Assembly (NCBI RefSeq): GCF_016545825.1
Contig: NC_052614.1
Coordinates: 7,272,559 to 7,336,558, forward strand
DNA length: 64,000 nt
Direction: 5' to 3'
Origin: Eucalyptus grandis
Taxonomy: Eukaryota > Streptophyta > Magnoliopsida > Myrtales > Myrtaceae
The notes beneath the pieces were generated by a model. The model was not told the origin of the DNA and did no database searches. It saw nothing but the letters and a program-made list of their open reading frames with translations. Both the position numbers and the translations under genes were made by a program. Numbering within the stretch: position 1 is the first letter of the stretch; each line of letters opens with the position of its first letter. This document shows positions 46,255-57,251 of the stretch, in pieces.

Positions 46255-47250
46255 ATGCTCCACTGAAACAAGCACTCAATAAAACACTCTTCTCTGTTCT
46301 CTCTCTACGTCGCTTTATTCACCACACGCTCGCACATGGAGCACCTTCTCCATTTATAGGATGCAAAGTCGGTGCATCCCAGCTTTCCACACTTTTCCAA
46401 TATAAAATATCTCCTAAACTAATTCATCACATTGCAACTTGCTTTGGCTTATCGGAAGAGGCGGTGAGAAAGGGAAAAATCTGGAGAGAAGGTAAAATAT
46501 GGAAGAAGGGAGAGAGAGATCTGGAAAATGGAAGAGGAGAGGCGATGCTTCTCAACATGTCCCCTTGGAGACTTGGCGTCCTTTGTGTTGTGAAAATATG
46601 GCTTTGAATTGGGTAGAACAATGAAGACAGAGATAGTCAGTACTCAAGTCGGACTTTGAAACGTGATATCACTTTTTTTAAGGATTTATTTGCCCTACAA
46701 CATTGCTAATGGTCACCGGCAAAAATCCTCTAGGATACAACAAAGTCTCGGATGAGAATACTAGATAGCAATTATAGTATTTCTCCAAGGTCTCTCTAGG
46801 AAACAATTTGAAAGAATGGCTGTAGTTTTTTCAGACAGAAAGCTTGAAAAAGATGAAAAATGATCACTTTCGTTTTTCCGAAAATAACAGTATATATAAA
46901 AAAGATCTTTTAACTCTTCGTGAAAATTGCTAAAGAATGAACAAACACATTCTTTAGAAAAATTGTTCGGATAAATAAATACGACTCTTTGGAAGAAGTC
47001 GAAATCCGAACAATTGCAACACTTCGGGAAAAGTTGTAAACCGTATAAGTAATTTTCCAAAGATTGTATCGAAAAAACACAAATAAAAATTCGGAATAAT
47101 AGTTTTTTTTTAAAAATAGAATTTAGAATTTACATTTTATATTTCATTTCCAAAAATTCTCAAATTAAAATGCAACCTTTGAATTGATTAAAAAATTGAT
47201 AACATAAAAATTAAATAAATAACAAATGAGTTAGTGCTAATTAACCGCGT
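46255..47250. mobile_element. Probable insertion of unknown type upstream of ANK-D
   Basis: At about 46257 the upstream module shared with 53560-53610 and 63620-63680 breaks off (ggtcctatattggtcaactg) and unrelated sequence follows. The minus strand has ctataaatggag then, about 60 bp on, aataaagcgac and gagagaacagagaagagtg, resembling an LTR promoter and leader. I found no matching terminal repeats or target duplication. Confidence 0.35.
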
Positions 47251-48369
47251 CATCATTCGTGCACCCGCCGTGGGTATGGTGGGGTCTAGCCTCACCCGAT
47301 CATTCCTTGAGATACACAAGGAAACCCTTCACTTATAAATCAGCCCACTTCCTCTCACTTTTCCTATGTGGGACAAGAAAAACACACTCAGCTTGTTTTG
47401 ACAAACAAACCTCCAACACTTTGAAATTCGCTGCTGTCACAATGCTTCATTGCGACGACCAGCCATTTTTCACACAATTTAAGACATGATTGGCTAAGAC
47501 CAAAGACCATAATTCTCTGCGATAATTTCACCGAATAATCAGGGATATATCAACACCGGTCCTTACCTTCCCTTACAAATATGGACATATATGAACGCGT
47601 GAACTTGACTTACATAGACCAAATGCAGACAGTGTCACCACCAATTGGTCCCAGGTGCCTCCCCCAATTCCCTAAACACGACATGTCAACTTCAAAAGCT
47701 CCTGTTTTGGTCTTATTTGAGCCTGCAAAATATCTTATTCTTCGGCTCAGATCATTCAACTTTATGGATCGTGTTAGGAAGATGCTTGAAACGAGCAAGT
47801 TTCATAAGTGCATTTATGATTAGTCTTTCCGCCAAAATAGTCGCAAATGATTTTTAGCTAGCAAATAATTTAAGCACAATGAGCAAGCAGCAGTCTGGCT
47901 ACACATTTCATGGCCCATTTTTGTTCAAACACCAATGTGCTTTTATGCAAAGATTAATTTACTTTGAAGGTATCAGCAAAAACAAAATGATCATAAATTG
48001 GAGAAGGGAAAGCCAAAAATAATCCGAATCAATATCACCTGTTAATTTTCTTCACAGAAAGAAAGAACAAGAAAACCAAATCATGCGGCAAAATAAAGTA
48101 TGTTACATGCTCAGATCACTAGCTCCACTGCATTCAGTGATCATGGCAAAGAATTCGTGAGAAAGTTTCGACTCTTCCTCGCACGACTAATGTAGAAAAA
48201 TTGTGGGCACGTAATCATTTTATCTGGACATTCAATCAATAACTTAGTATTTTGTGAAAGCGAATCTTAATTTGTTTGAAAGTCCTTGCCATAAACTGCC
48301 CTCATGAACGCAAAACATCTGCTTCGGTAATTCTACGTTCTAGGATTTTCTACTTTGGTCTTAAGCTTA
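47251..48369. repeat. Distal modules of the ANK-D unit
   Basis: gacatgattggctaagacc (47484), acatatggacatatatgaac-type text near 47580 and the block ending gtgttaggaagatgcttgaa (47770) repeat the family modules. Bases 47251-47440 include cttataaatcagccc and tatgtgggacaag of unknown origin. There is no gene. Confidence 0.55.
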
Positions 48370-50589
48370 TTGGGGGCGATTCTAGGGTCCCATATGGAAG
48401 AAGGGACCTCCATTCCGTGTGCAAAATTGACTGGCTATAGCCATTTATTTTTTAGTTTACTTTGGTTGTAGATGATTTTGCCAATTCAAAAGGGAAATTA
48501 TGAATTATAAGATAAAGTTTGCATTTGCAAATATCTACAAACATAGAGGTAATTTAACGACGTTAAAACTAATTTTACGAACACAACATATACTTACAAA
48601 CATCATTTGGCACTTATGATACAATAATGTATGTTATTATAGGCTTTGTTAAAAATTTACTAAGAATTGACCCAAAAAAAAAAAAAAAAAAAAAACAATT
48701 TGCTAAGAATGAGTATAATTGAGATCATCAAGGATCAGCACTCATTCATTTTACTAATTATAAGGAAAATCAATACTTCAAAAGGTATATCATTTCTTAT
48801 AGGGTAAACTACTATTTTGAATTTCTTCCTATAAATTAGAACATTGTCTTAAGATATGTTACTACTCTGAAGGTAAATTACACGTTTTGTAACATGAGAA
48901 TGCTTACGCTTAGTAATTTTCTTATAACATAGTAAATTACTTCAAGCCATCGCATGTGATACATTACCTGGTAGTTGACCTAAAGCCGTGGTGAATTGGC
49001 TGAACTCCTCACAATTTCATTGCACTTATGGTTCGTAAAATTTTATAAAAAAAAAAAAAAAACATTCCTTAACAGTTTGTAAGTTGGGGATGTTTTCAGT
49101 AGTAACTATATTGTAATTTTCTATATACAGTCATGGTCCGTAGTTCATTATGGTTAGTATTTTTCCAGTATTAATAGTAAATTCCCTTCATATTTCATAA
49201 CTCGACAATGGAATTACTAAGTAATTGTCCCACCATGGTCTAATTTTCCATGACATGTCATAACTTGTAGTTCCTATCCTTAATAATTATATCTCTGACA
49301 ATCGTAATTTGCTTAAAATCGCCGTGATCTCAATTGTACCAGTGGTTAGTAGGTTCCTCTTTTGTGTAATTTAGCTATACAGTTCGTAACAAGAATGCTC
49401 TGATGGTATATTTCCATCTTAAAAGATGTTACTACTTTGATGGTAAGTTATTTATTTTGTAACATGGAAATGCTTACACCTAATAATTTCCTTATAACAT
49501 TCCCTCAAACCATGGGGTGTGACATACTACTTGGTAATTGATCTAAAGCAATGGTAAATTGTTTATACTCCTCATAATCTTGTTGCACTTGTTCATAAAA
49601 TTGAATTCAAATGGTGACATTCATATACACCACTTAAATTAGGGATGTTGTACTAGTTATTCGGTAATTTCATAATTTTCTTCAATTAGTCAAAATTGGT
49701 AGTTCATTGTTTTCTTTTATTTTAGTATTTTTCAATTATTAACGATAACTTCCTTTTATACTTCATAACTCGACCGGCCATAATCCGTAGTTCCTGTCCC
49801 GCATTATTATACCTCTAATAATTATAATTTACCTAAAATTGCCACGATCTTAGTTGCATGTCTAGTTTGCTCTTTCCTCTTTTTGTGTGGCAATTGAGCT
49901 ACATAGTTCAAAACAAGAATTCCTATCACCTACCAGTTAACTAATGGGATGGTAAGGTACTTGAAATTGTCATAAGAGACACGTCATAAAATTAATAATT
50001 GACCACGATAATCGTAAGTCATTCGCAAGTCCATGCAAATGGTAGTAAATATCTACGTTTATTAATAGCAAATTAACTCAAGTTATCGTAAGTTCAAAGG
50101 TCTAAATCATCGTAATTTTTATCGAGAAATCTAAGCAACCTAAAGTTTACTTTCTATTTCCCTTTTCTTAGTAAATCTACTTAAATAATCCTTCAAATTC
50201 ATAATCAATGGATCCTATCCATAAATAATAGTCCTTTTGCATGTCGTGATTTTCCTTAATTAATCGTAAAATTTACAGTTCCTCCTGAACAAACTTCCTT
50301 AGTTGTCTATAAATTACCGCTTCAACTGATGCCACGGCTGAGATTTTTTGGACGTCAAATCCAATAGGTCATATTCTCTTTTTTTTTTTTAGCCGCCACA
50401 AATCAAATCAAATGAAACAGCCATCAATTATACATCTAAACTCCGTCTTTCACAGGGATTCAACACGCATAAAACATCCATTGTTTCCACCAGCAGATAC
50501 ACACATGCATGCTATCGTAGCTAAGTTGTCTAATCACCACACTGAACAACACATACTGCATAGCATCTCCTCTTGCATGGCTTTTGGGC
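48370..50589. repeat. Extended 3' module of ANK-E
   Basis: This AT-rich stretch repeats gtaaattact, cataacatagtaaattac and ctttataatt words more than once (48500-49400 and again 49430-49960), so the module is internally duplicated here. A-runs occur at 48675-48692 and 49049-49062. No ORF is credible. Confidence 0.6.
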
Positions 50590-53340
50590 TCAGGGCACTT
50601 CTCCTATAGGATCCCTCCTGCTGCGGACGAATTTCAGGACTTTGCGTACCAACTTCACGGTCAAGAGAACAACGTGGCACAGGCAAATAATAGCCATTAA
50701 TCCAAGCCATACCAGCATCACAAATCTATTCATGTCAATTGCAGTAGTCAATAGTTGTTCCGGCGTGAAGGCCCATATGGTGAAGGTATAAGTCGCCGCT
50801 GTGAAGAATATCGCAATCCACATAATCAGCATTGCAATCCATGTGGTAAGCCGACGCCGCTTTAGAGGAAGACCACTTATAAGAAGCATAATGGTGCTAA
50901 TCGATGCGGCGAAACTTATCGTGTTACATACTAGGAAACCCTGGTAGATATCCTGGTACTTATATCCCATTATGGACTCGCCCGCAACATGCTCTGTGCC
51001 GGTCTCAGCGGTCGAGGAAATTGCTGGCGAAATGCCACCAGATGGGTTAATACTGCCTGCAACATTTGTTGCATTTTCGCTCGGATAATCTTCTTGCCAA
51101 AGGCCACTAGGCGGGGTAAGAATGGCTTGGTATGCCACGGTAGCTAGCAATGCCGCTACCACCAATAGAGTCTGATGCATGTTGTTTTGCCATTTTATCT
51201 TTCTTTTCCTTTTTCCCTCTTTCCTTTCTTCCTTTTCTCCTATAGGTGGATGGAAGGTCGTGACCTTGTTATTGGTGTGGACTGTTCGTCCGGAAGAGTT
51301 TTGATTCTCTGAAATTTGAGGAACATAATCCCTAATCTCGGAGGCTCTTCCTGCGCTTTCACCTTGTGCTAATAGGCTGACTGCTGTGAAACCTCTAGAG
51401 TTCATAATGTTCGGGTTCACTCCTTTATTTATCAAGAAGACTATAGTCTGCAGAGAAGTAACAATAGAATGTAGCAGTTGAGATCAGGTTTGAACTAAGC
51501 ACGCCCATGTTATATCCATTTCAGGATCAACTTTGGCACCAGTGTTTTTTTAGTCCCGTAGTGTTGGTGACTATTACTTGACACCTTCACAAGGGAAACC
51601 CATCCCTTATTGAATCTCTTCTGCTACCTCTAGTTTTATGTTCCGTCTAATCTAGATAAAATTAGCATGAAAATAACGCAAAGTATAAAGTTGTAGTTAA
51701 TTATCTCAACCAGTTAATTCTTTTCCAAATATCATAACCTTCGATGTAAAAATGGATACTTCTTAGCTACCAAAAATTGATAGGACACCTAGGTATCATA
51801 GATGGGAAAATAACACAAATAGTCCATTAATTTTAATTCAATGTGTAATGTTATCTTTATACTTTTTGTCATTCAATGTGGTCCTTGAACTATTTTTAAA
51901 TATTCAATTTAGTCCCTAAACTTTCAAGTTGTTTAATCTAGTCTCTCATTTACCCATAAAAAAGTAAAAAGTTTTCATAATTAAGATATTGCTTAAAGTT
52001 TGAAAATTCTCTTACTTTTAGAAAATTCTCTTATTTCAATTTTTTTTCCTAAATCAACAAAAAAATGACTATCTTTTTATTACTTTTTCACCTTTTTGAC
52101 ATTTATAAATATTACGATAGTTCTATTTGCTCATATTTTAACTTATGATCTCTATAGTAACAAAAGTAAAATCTCATTAAAGTTGTATCGGGCTGATATT
52201 TCTATTATTTAATTTCCTAATTTACAGATTTAACTAAATTTATTGAGAAAACACGAAACACAAAACCTTGAATTTTTAATCTATCTAAAAATTAGGAATG
52301 AGTTTAGATTAATATAAGTACGAGAAAGTCTATAAATATACAAATATTGTTGTTAAATACTCTTATGAGAATACTTATTTTAAAGTTGAAAGGATTATGT
52401 ATCCAATATAACTCTAACATTTTTCCATTATAGAGATTATAAGTTAAATACACTTAAATGGAACTATAGTTATATTTGTAAAAATAAAAAAGGTAAAAAG
52501 ATAATAAAATGAAAATAGTATCGAATGGCTTATTTGACTTTGGTGTGGAAAGCTAAGAGACTAGATCAAACAAATTAAAAATTTAGAAACAAGATCAAGT
52601 ATTTATGAATTGTTTAAGGACCACGCCGGATAAACTAAAAATCCAAAAATGACATTGCATATTGAACCAAAGTTTAAGGGCTATTTGAATTATTTTCTCA
52701 TCCTAGAACCACCTCTTTTGTTGATAAGCTCACTGAATTTGACTAGTGCAGAGAGTTGATTGTATGAACATACCTCAGCTTGTCTATCAGCAATAGCCAA
52801 ATGCAAAATTGTGTTGCCATCTTCATCCCCCAAATTGATGAACTGTTCATTGCCCAAGATATCTATCAAAAGCTTCAAAGCTTCTAGTCTGTTATGCTTC
52901 ACGCATAAATGCAGGATCGTTTGGCCATGTTCAATGACACTATGGGCGGCATCAGGTCTTGCTCCAACCAAGTTTTCCAACACATTCACATGCCCTTTCA
53001 TGGCTGCAACATGAAGAGGATTTCTTTTGTATTTGTCACAGAAGGAACATGCATCAGGGTAGGCTCTTACCAAGCTTTCCACTATGTTAAGGTACCCTTT
53101 TGCTGCGGCAAGATGAAGAGGCGTCGAACCCTGAGAATCTTGCACACTTGCCATCTCGGCCTTCTGAGCTAGGATCTCTTTCACGAAATCCAAGTGTCCA
53201 AGCATGGCTGCGATGTGCAGAGGAGTCTCGGTGTGATTCCCAATCATGACTCTGTCAAGAAGTAGTTTATCCGTTTTTAGCAACTCAAGCAAAGACGGCA
53301 CATTTCCTTTGATAGCGGCTTCATAGAGCTCAGACTCCAT
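50590..53340 (-). CDS. ANK-E: intact BDA1-like ankyrin repeat protein with PGG membrane domain
   Basis: Exon 1 spans 53340-52774 (189 codons) and exon 2 51447-50590, with a phase-0 intron of 1326 bp. The donor is GAG|GTATGT and the acceptor ctctgcag|ACT. The 474-residue product has six ankyrin repeats in residues 1-205 (TETPLHIAAMLGHLDFVKE, TPLHLAAAKGYLNIVESL, NPLHVAAMKGHVNVLENL). A basic stretch (KEGKRKRKIKWQNN) comes next, then a PGG-type domain (LLVVAALLATVAYQAILTPP, SGLW), a Ser/Gly-rich loop about 45 residues long that ANK-A lacks, and three more membrane segments. The C terminus is basic (RSRRDPIGEVP). No lesion is seen. As in ANK-A, membrane-linked defence or stress signalling is inferred from the family. 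The intron contains a MITE-like element. Confidence 0.92.
51801..52702. mobile_element. TIR element in the ANK-E intron
   Basis: The left end gatgggaaaataacacaaat (followed by agtcc) and right end, inverted, gatgagaaaataattcaaat (followed by agccc) start inverted repeats that continue for roughly 100 bp through ttcaatatgcaatgtcatt-type text and gtggtccttgaac/gtggtccttaaac. The interior is AT-rich without an ORF. The target duplication is unclear. Its right end lies only 71 bp from the exon 1 donor. Confidence 0.72.
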
Positions 53341-54710
53341 GTTTGGATCTTCAAAAAGAGGATTTCAAAATACTACCTCCTCCATTGGAAGACTTAAATA
53401 ATATTGTCACAACCAAGTAAACCATCTCAATAGTCTTTGACGAAAAACGAACGGTAGATATCTCTTGATTGCAAGTATGTGGCTCAAGTCTCGCATAGGT
53501 CTTAGTACGTCAGATAAAGTTTACTCTTGAAGCTTTATTGTGGATAAGGATTCCTCTGTTGGTCATTTTCTGGCAGGTCTCGTCCCCATCTGGTCCTATA
53601 TAGATCAAGTTTGCACATGTAACATGTCCCGATTGAGCCATGACATCCTTGGATCATGTAAAGCAGCCACGCTCTATCCATGCAAATTATTGTGGAATCA
53701 CTTCATTTGCACAAACATGTATATTTTGTTAGGACATGAATTTCATCCATATGTGAGAAATAATTTTTGCACTAACGCTCACTCAATCGGAATGAGCTGT
53801 AACCTAGGCACTTCTTGACAAATTATTTTGCCATACGGGTGTGTTTGGATAATAATTACAGATGAGCAATAGGATCTCATAGGATCATTGTCCCATTCAG
53901 AGATTCGGGTACGTATGGCTCTATAAAATGCGTACGCGAGAGCACGTGGCCCCGCTGCCGCCGGACGTCCGGCCAGCTGCTCCGGTCACGTCGGCCCCCT
54001 GCCCCGGTCATGTCACTCTGCTCTGCTCCTCTGCTACTCTGCGCTGTCTGCCATCGATGTGGGGATTCGCCTGTCGTCCATTTTTTACCGAGGCTCATCT
54101 ATATTTTGTCCTATATAAGTCACGTTCGCAGACTTAAATGTCCCACTGGAGCCATGACGTGCTTTTGAGGATGTAAAGCAGCCACATTCTATTTGTGCAA
54201 ATGATCGTAAACATGAATTATTTGAAAAGACATGAATTTCATTGATTTATCAGAAATAATTTTTGCGCTTATGCTCGATCAATTGGAATGAATCATGACC
54301 TAGGAACTTTCATAGAAAGTATTCTACCATATGGGTGTGTTAGGAAAATAGAAACAAATGAGCAATAATATCACTAGCACATTAGAAGTTGGCTTTCTCA
54401 CCATGGTAATCCCAAGTGATTTCAAGCTTGCAAATAGTTTAAGCTCAACGTGGAGGCATCAGCCTTGCTATACCTCCAAAATGCCGCCAAAGAGTTACTC
54501 TTCTCTTTCTTCCGTTAAAAATTTCAAAGATTGAAGGACCATAAATTCCTGATTGATTTGATCAGTCACGAAAGTCCTCAATAGTACAAGGCAGGGAAAT
54601 AAATCACGGAGAATATATACCCCTACCACCGCAGGAATGGTTTTCTTATTTAAATGAAGAAGCCCAGGATGATTGTGTACACAAACGCTTGGACAAATGT
54701 CACTCACGAC
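53341..54710. repeat. Upstream region of ANK-E with a duplicated module
   Basis: A weak TATA (aaataatattg) lies near 53398. The block from gtcattttctggcaggtctc to cataagaataattt-type text (53560-53830) is followed by a second, diverged copy (54060-54480), ending aagctcaacgtggaggcat. The GC-rich insert 53925-54050 has ORFs with no motif. There is no gene. Confidence 0.55.
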
Positions 54711-55380
54711 TATATGTAACAATTCGGTCCAATGAGGGCGGAGAGTAGTCGCCAAGCTAGAGGTTTTGAACAAGAAGCGGCTCTTGGCATACTTCTAAGA
54801 TGGTGAAGAGAGCAAATATGAGTTGAATTGTGCATTAAATAGGAGCGAAGCGATTATGGGATATATATGTTAAAATTGGATGGCAAGTTTTAATTTGGAA
54901 CTCCAAAGTTAAACATGTTCAAGTTAGAATGTTACTAGGATGTGTGACTTCTTGAAAAATTAAATGTCCGTATGTTAAAGGACAAATTGTAAGATTCACT
55001 ATGGTACGGTAAAAAAAAAGATAATACTTCGAGCGAGTTAATTCAAGGATGTTATAATATGGTATCAGGGTGAAACTCTCTCCAATAGGTATATGGTTCG
55101 GGGACAAACCACACAAAAGTTGGTGGGCCCATACTAACTCCGTCTGATGAGGGTGGGGAGTAGTCGCCAAAACAAAGGGCTTAGATAATGAGCGGCTTGT
55201 GGTAGGTTTTTAGGATGAGGGGACGAAAATGAATCGAACTATGCATTGATCCAAGGAAAAGCAATTTTGGGAAGTATATGCACGCAAGCGAAATTTGGAG
55301 TGGGACAAGCAAAACAAACAATAACTGGAGTGATTTAATTTAAGGATGTCTCACTATATACCTACTCAAACTTGGCATCA
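54711..55380. mobile_element. Second Cassandra-like relic (5S-derived LTR)
   Basis: ggaactccaaagttaa to actaggatgtgtgac (54898-54950) is the 5S rRNA 3' half. The LTR ends ataata before TGGTATCAG at about 55059. Internal sequence (gggtggggagtagtcgcc) lies both after it (55145) and before it (54735), so the order is internal, LTR, internal, as in a tandem or recombined TRIM. A degraded LTR end is near 55320-55365. Confidence 0.78.
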
Positions 55381-56646
55381 TAGATAGGTTATAGACACTT
55401 AAAATCTACTTGCAACTATTTCTTAAGGGAATCAAGAAGAAACCTGCAAGCTCTTCTTCAAATGTGTGTTTTGGCAAATCGAAATTTAATTTGTTTGGAA
55501 GTCTCTGCCGTAGATTGCCCTAAGGAAGCTCCCATTCTCCTTTTGATTGTCGCTTTTCTCTTGATGCTTCACTGTGACGACCCTTAAACCATGACCAGAC
55601 ATTTTTCTCAACTGCTACAATGAAATTATAGCCTTCCCCATAGAAATCTGAGAAATGCAACTCCCTCATTTAAAAAATTTTTAGACAAGATGGAAGTCTG
55701 AGAAAAGCGACATTCTCTTTTAGAAACGTTTTTGGCGTGAAGTGGGCAACCCTGAGTTACTCATTACAGTTACATGATATTACCGAGAATCAATCATGTG
55801 CATTCTGCATCACCCTTGCCTGGTTCATCCAAAGGTAAAGGGATGTGAGGTAAGGGAACGAGTCTTCAAGTCGTGTGAGGATACAATCTATATATAAACA
55901 GAGGCTATTCCTTCATGTGTTCGGTGGATTAATTCACAGATACGGCTTTTGCCCCATGTATGTCTTTTTGCATGTTTGCGCACGTGTGTTAAAACTTTAG
56001 CTGGGCGATTTAAGCGGCAAGAATGTTGAGCATAAGAATATCCTATATCAGAATCGAAGAATTTTGAAGAATTATGTGCTGATATTAGACTCTTAATGGA
56101 TAAACATAGTGTCATAGTCCCCGAGGCCTTCTCACAGTGTTAGACATGATTGGCTAAGATCGATGATCATGATTTTCTACCATACATTCGCCGAGCGATC
56201 AAAGATATATCAACATCATTCCTTTTCCTTTTCTTTCACATATGGACATTTATGAACGCGTGACCTTAACCTTACATAGACCAAATGCAAGTAGCGTCAC
56301 CACCAAATGGTCCATGGATGTATCAACATCATGCTTTTCTACCGTACTTTTGCCGAGCAATTAGAGATATATCAACATCATGCTTTTCCTTCTTTTTTTT
56401 TAATCTAGACAGTGTGAACCCGTGACCTTGACCAAAATATGGATAGTGTGAACCCGTGACCTTGACCAAAATAGACTAAATGCATGCTTTTCCTTTCTTT
56501 TCGAATATGGACAGTGTGAACCCGTGACCTTGACCAAATTAGACTAAACCCCGTGACCTTGACCAAATTAGACTAAACGCAAACACTGTCACCACAAAAT
56601 GGTTCCCAGCTGTATCCCCAATTCCCTAAAAGCAGCATGTCAACTT
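55381..56646. repeat. Distal promoter modules of ANK-E
   Basis: This copies 19046-20100, with two instead of three of the ~60-bp units (55645-55735). Bases 56330-56580 contain a local expansion in which cccgtgaccttgaccaaa occurs three to four times. No gene is seen; the frame 55888-56115 is not conserved in the other copy. Confidence 0.7.
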
Positions 56647-57064
56647 TTTTTTTTTTTGGACAAGAAAGCTGATTTCATTACTAACAGAAGTTCGGAACAC
56701 GTACATCAAGATTATCAGTGCAAAGTAAATTCAAAAGAGCAGATGGGGGATTGGTAATCCAGTTCCGTGGTAGACAGCCCCACTGATGAGTTTTGGCTAG
56801 CGAATGCGCTACCTTGTTGGTAGCACGATTGCAGTGGGCTAAGCTAATACCCGAAAGACTCGCCATTTTTAGTTTGGCTCGATCCACTAGGGGTTGCACA
56901 ACCCAACTTGACGGAGTAGAGGAGAGAACGCTTTCCACTAGCATAAGGCAATCAAACTAAATGAGGAATTTATTTTCGACACTGCATGGAGATAGCTTAG
57001 AAGAAATCAAGTCTAGGGTTTCTACCAAAGCTATGACCTCCGCTTGTGTGTTGGTAGCACGATT
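56647..57064 (-). mobile_element. 5'-truncated LINE with RNase H remnant
   Basis: A T-run at 56647-56657 is the minus-strand poly(A) tail. gcagcatgtcaactt (56632-56646) and gcagcatgtcgactt (57065-57079) form a 15-bp target duplication with one mismatch. The minus strand encodes the end of a plant LINE RNase H-type domain (SGISLAHCNRATNKVAHSLA, then WITNPPSALL). The codon before FDCLMLVES is TAG. Only the 3' end was inserted, as usual for target-primed reverse transcription. Confidence 0.88.
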
Positions 57065-57150
57065 GCAGCATGTCGACTTCAAAGGCTTCAATTATAGTCT
57101 TATTTGAGCCTCTACCTGATTCTTTTGGAGAAATTATTCAACCTCATGAA

Positions 57151-57251
57151 TTGTGTCGGGAAGATGCTTGAAATGAGCGAATAGTGTTAGGAAGATGCTT
57201 GAAATGAGCGAATAGTGTTAGGAAGATGCTTGAAATGAGCATAGTGTCGGA
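57151..57251. repeat. 34-bp unit in three tandem copies
   Basis: ggaagatgcttgaaatgagc preceded by gtgt(c/t)a/g occurs three times in a row; other loci have one copy (for example 43014-43030). The array ends at the hAT insertion point. Confidence 0.9.

Noticed and set aside
46255..46420. Endogenous pararetrovirus leader
   Set aside because: A TATA box and aataaa alone are insufficient; no pararetroviral coding sequence is nearby.
48675..49062. A-runs as SINE or LINE tails
   Set aside because: No retroposon body or target duplication was found beside them; they look like simple-sequence expansions in an AT-rich module.
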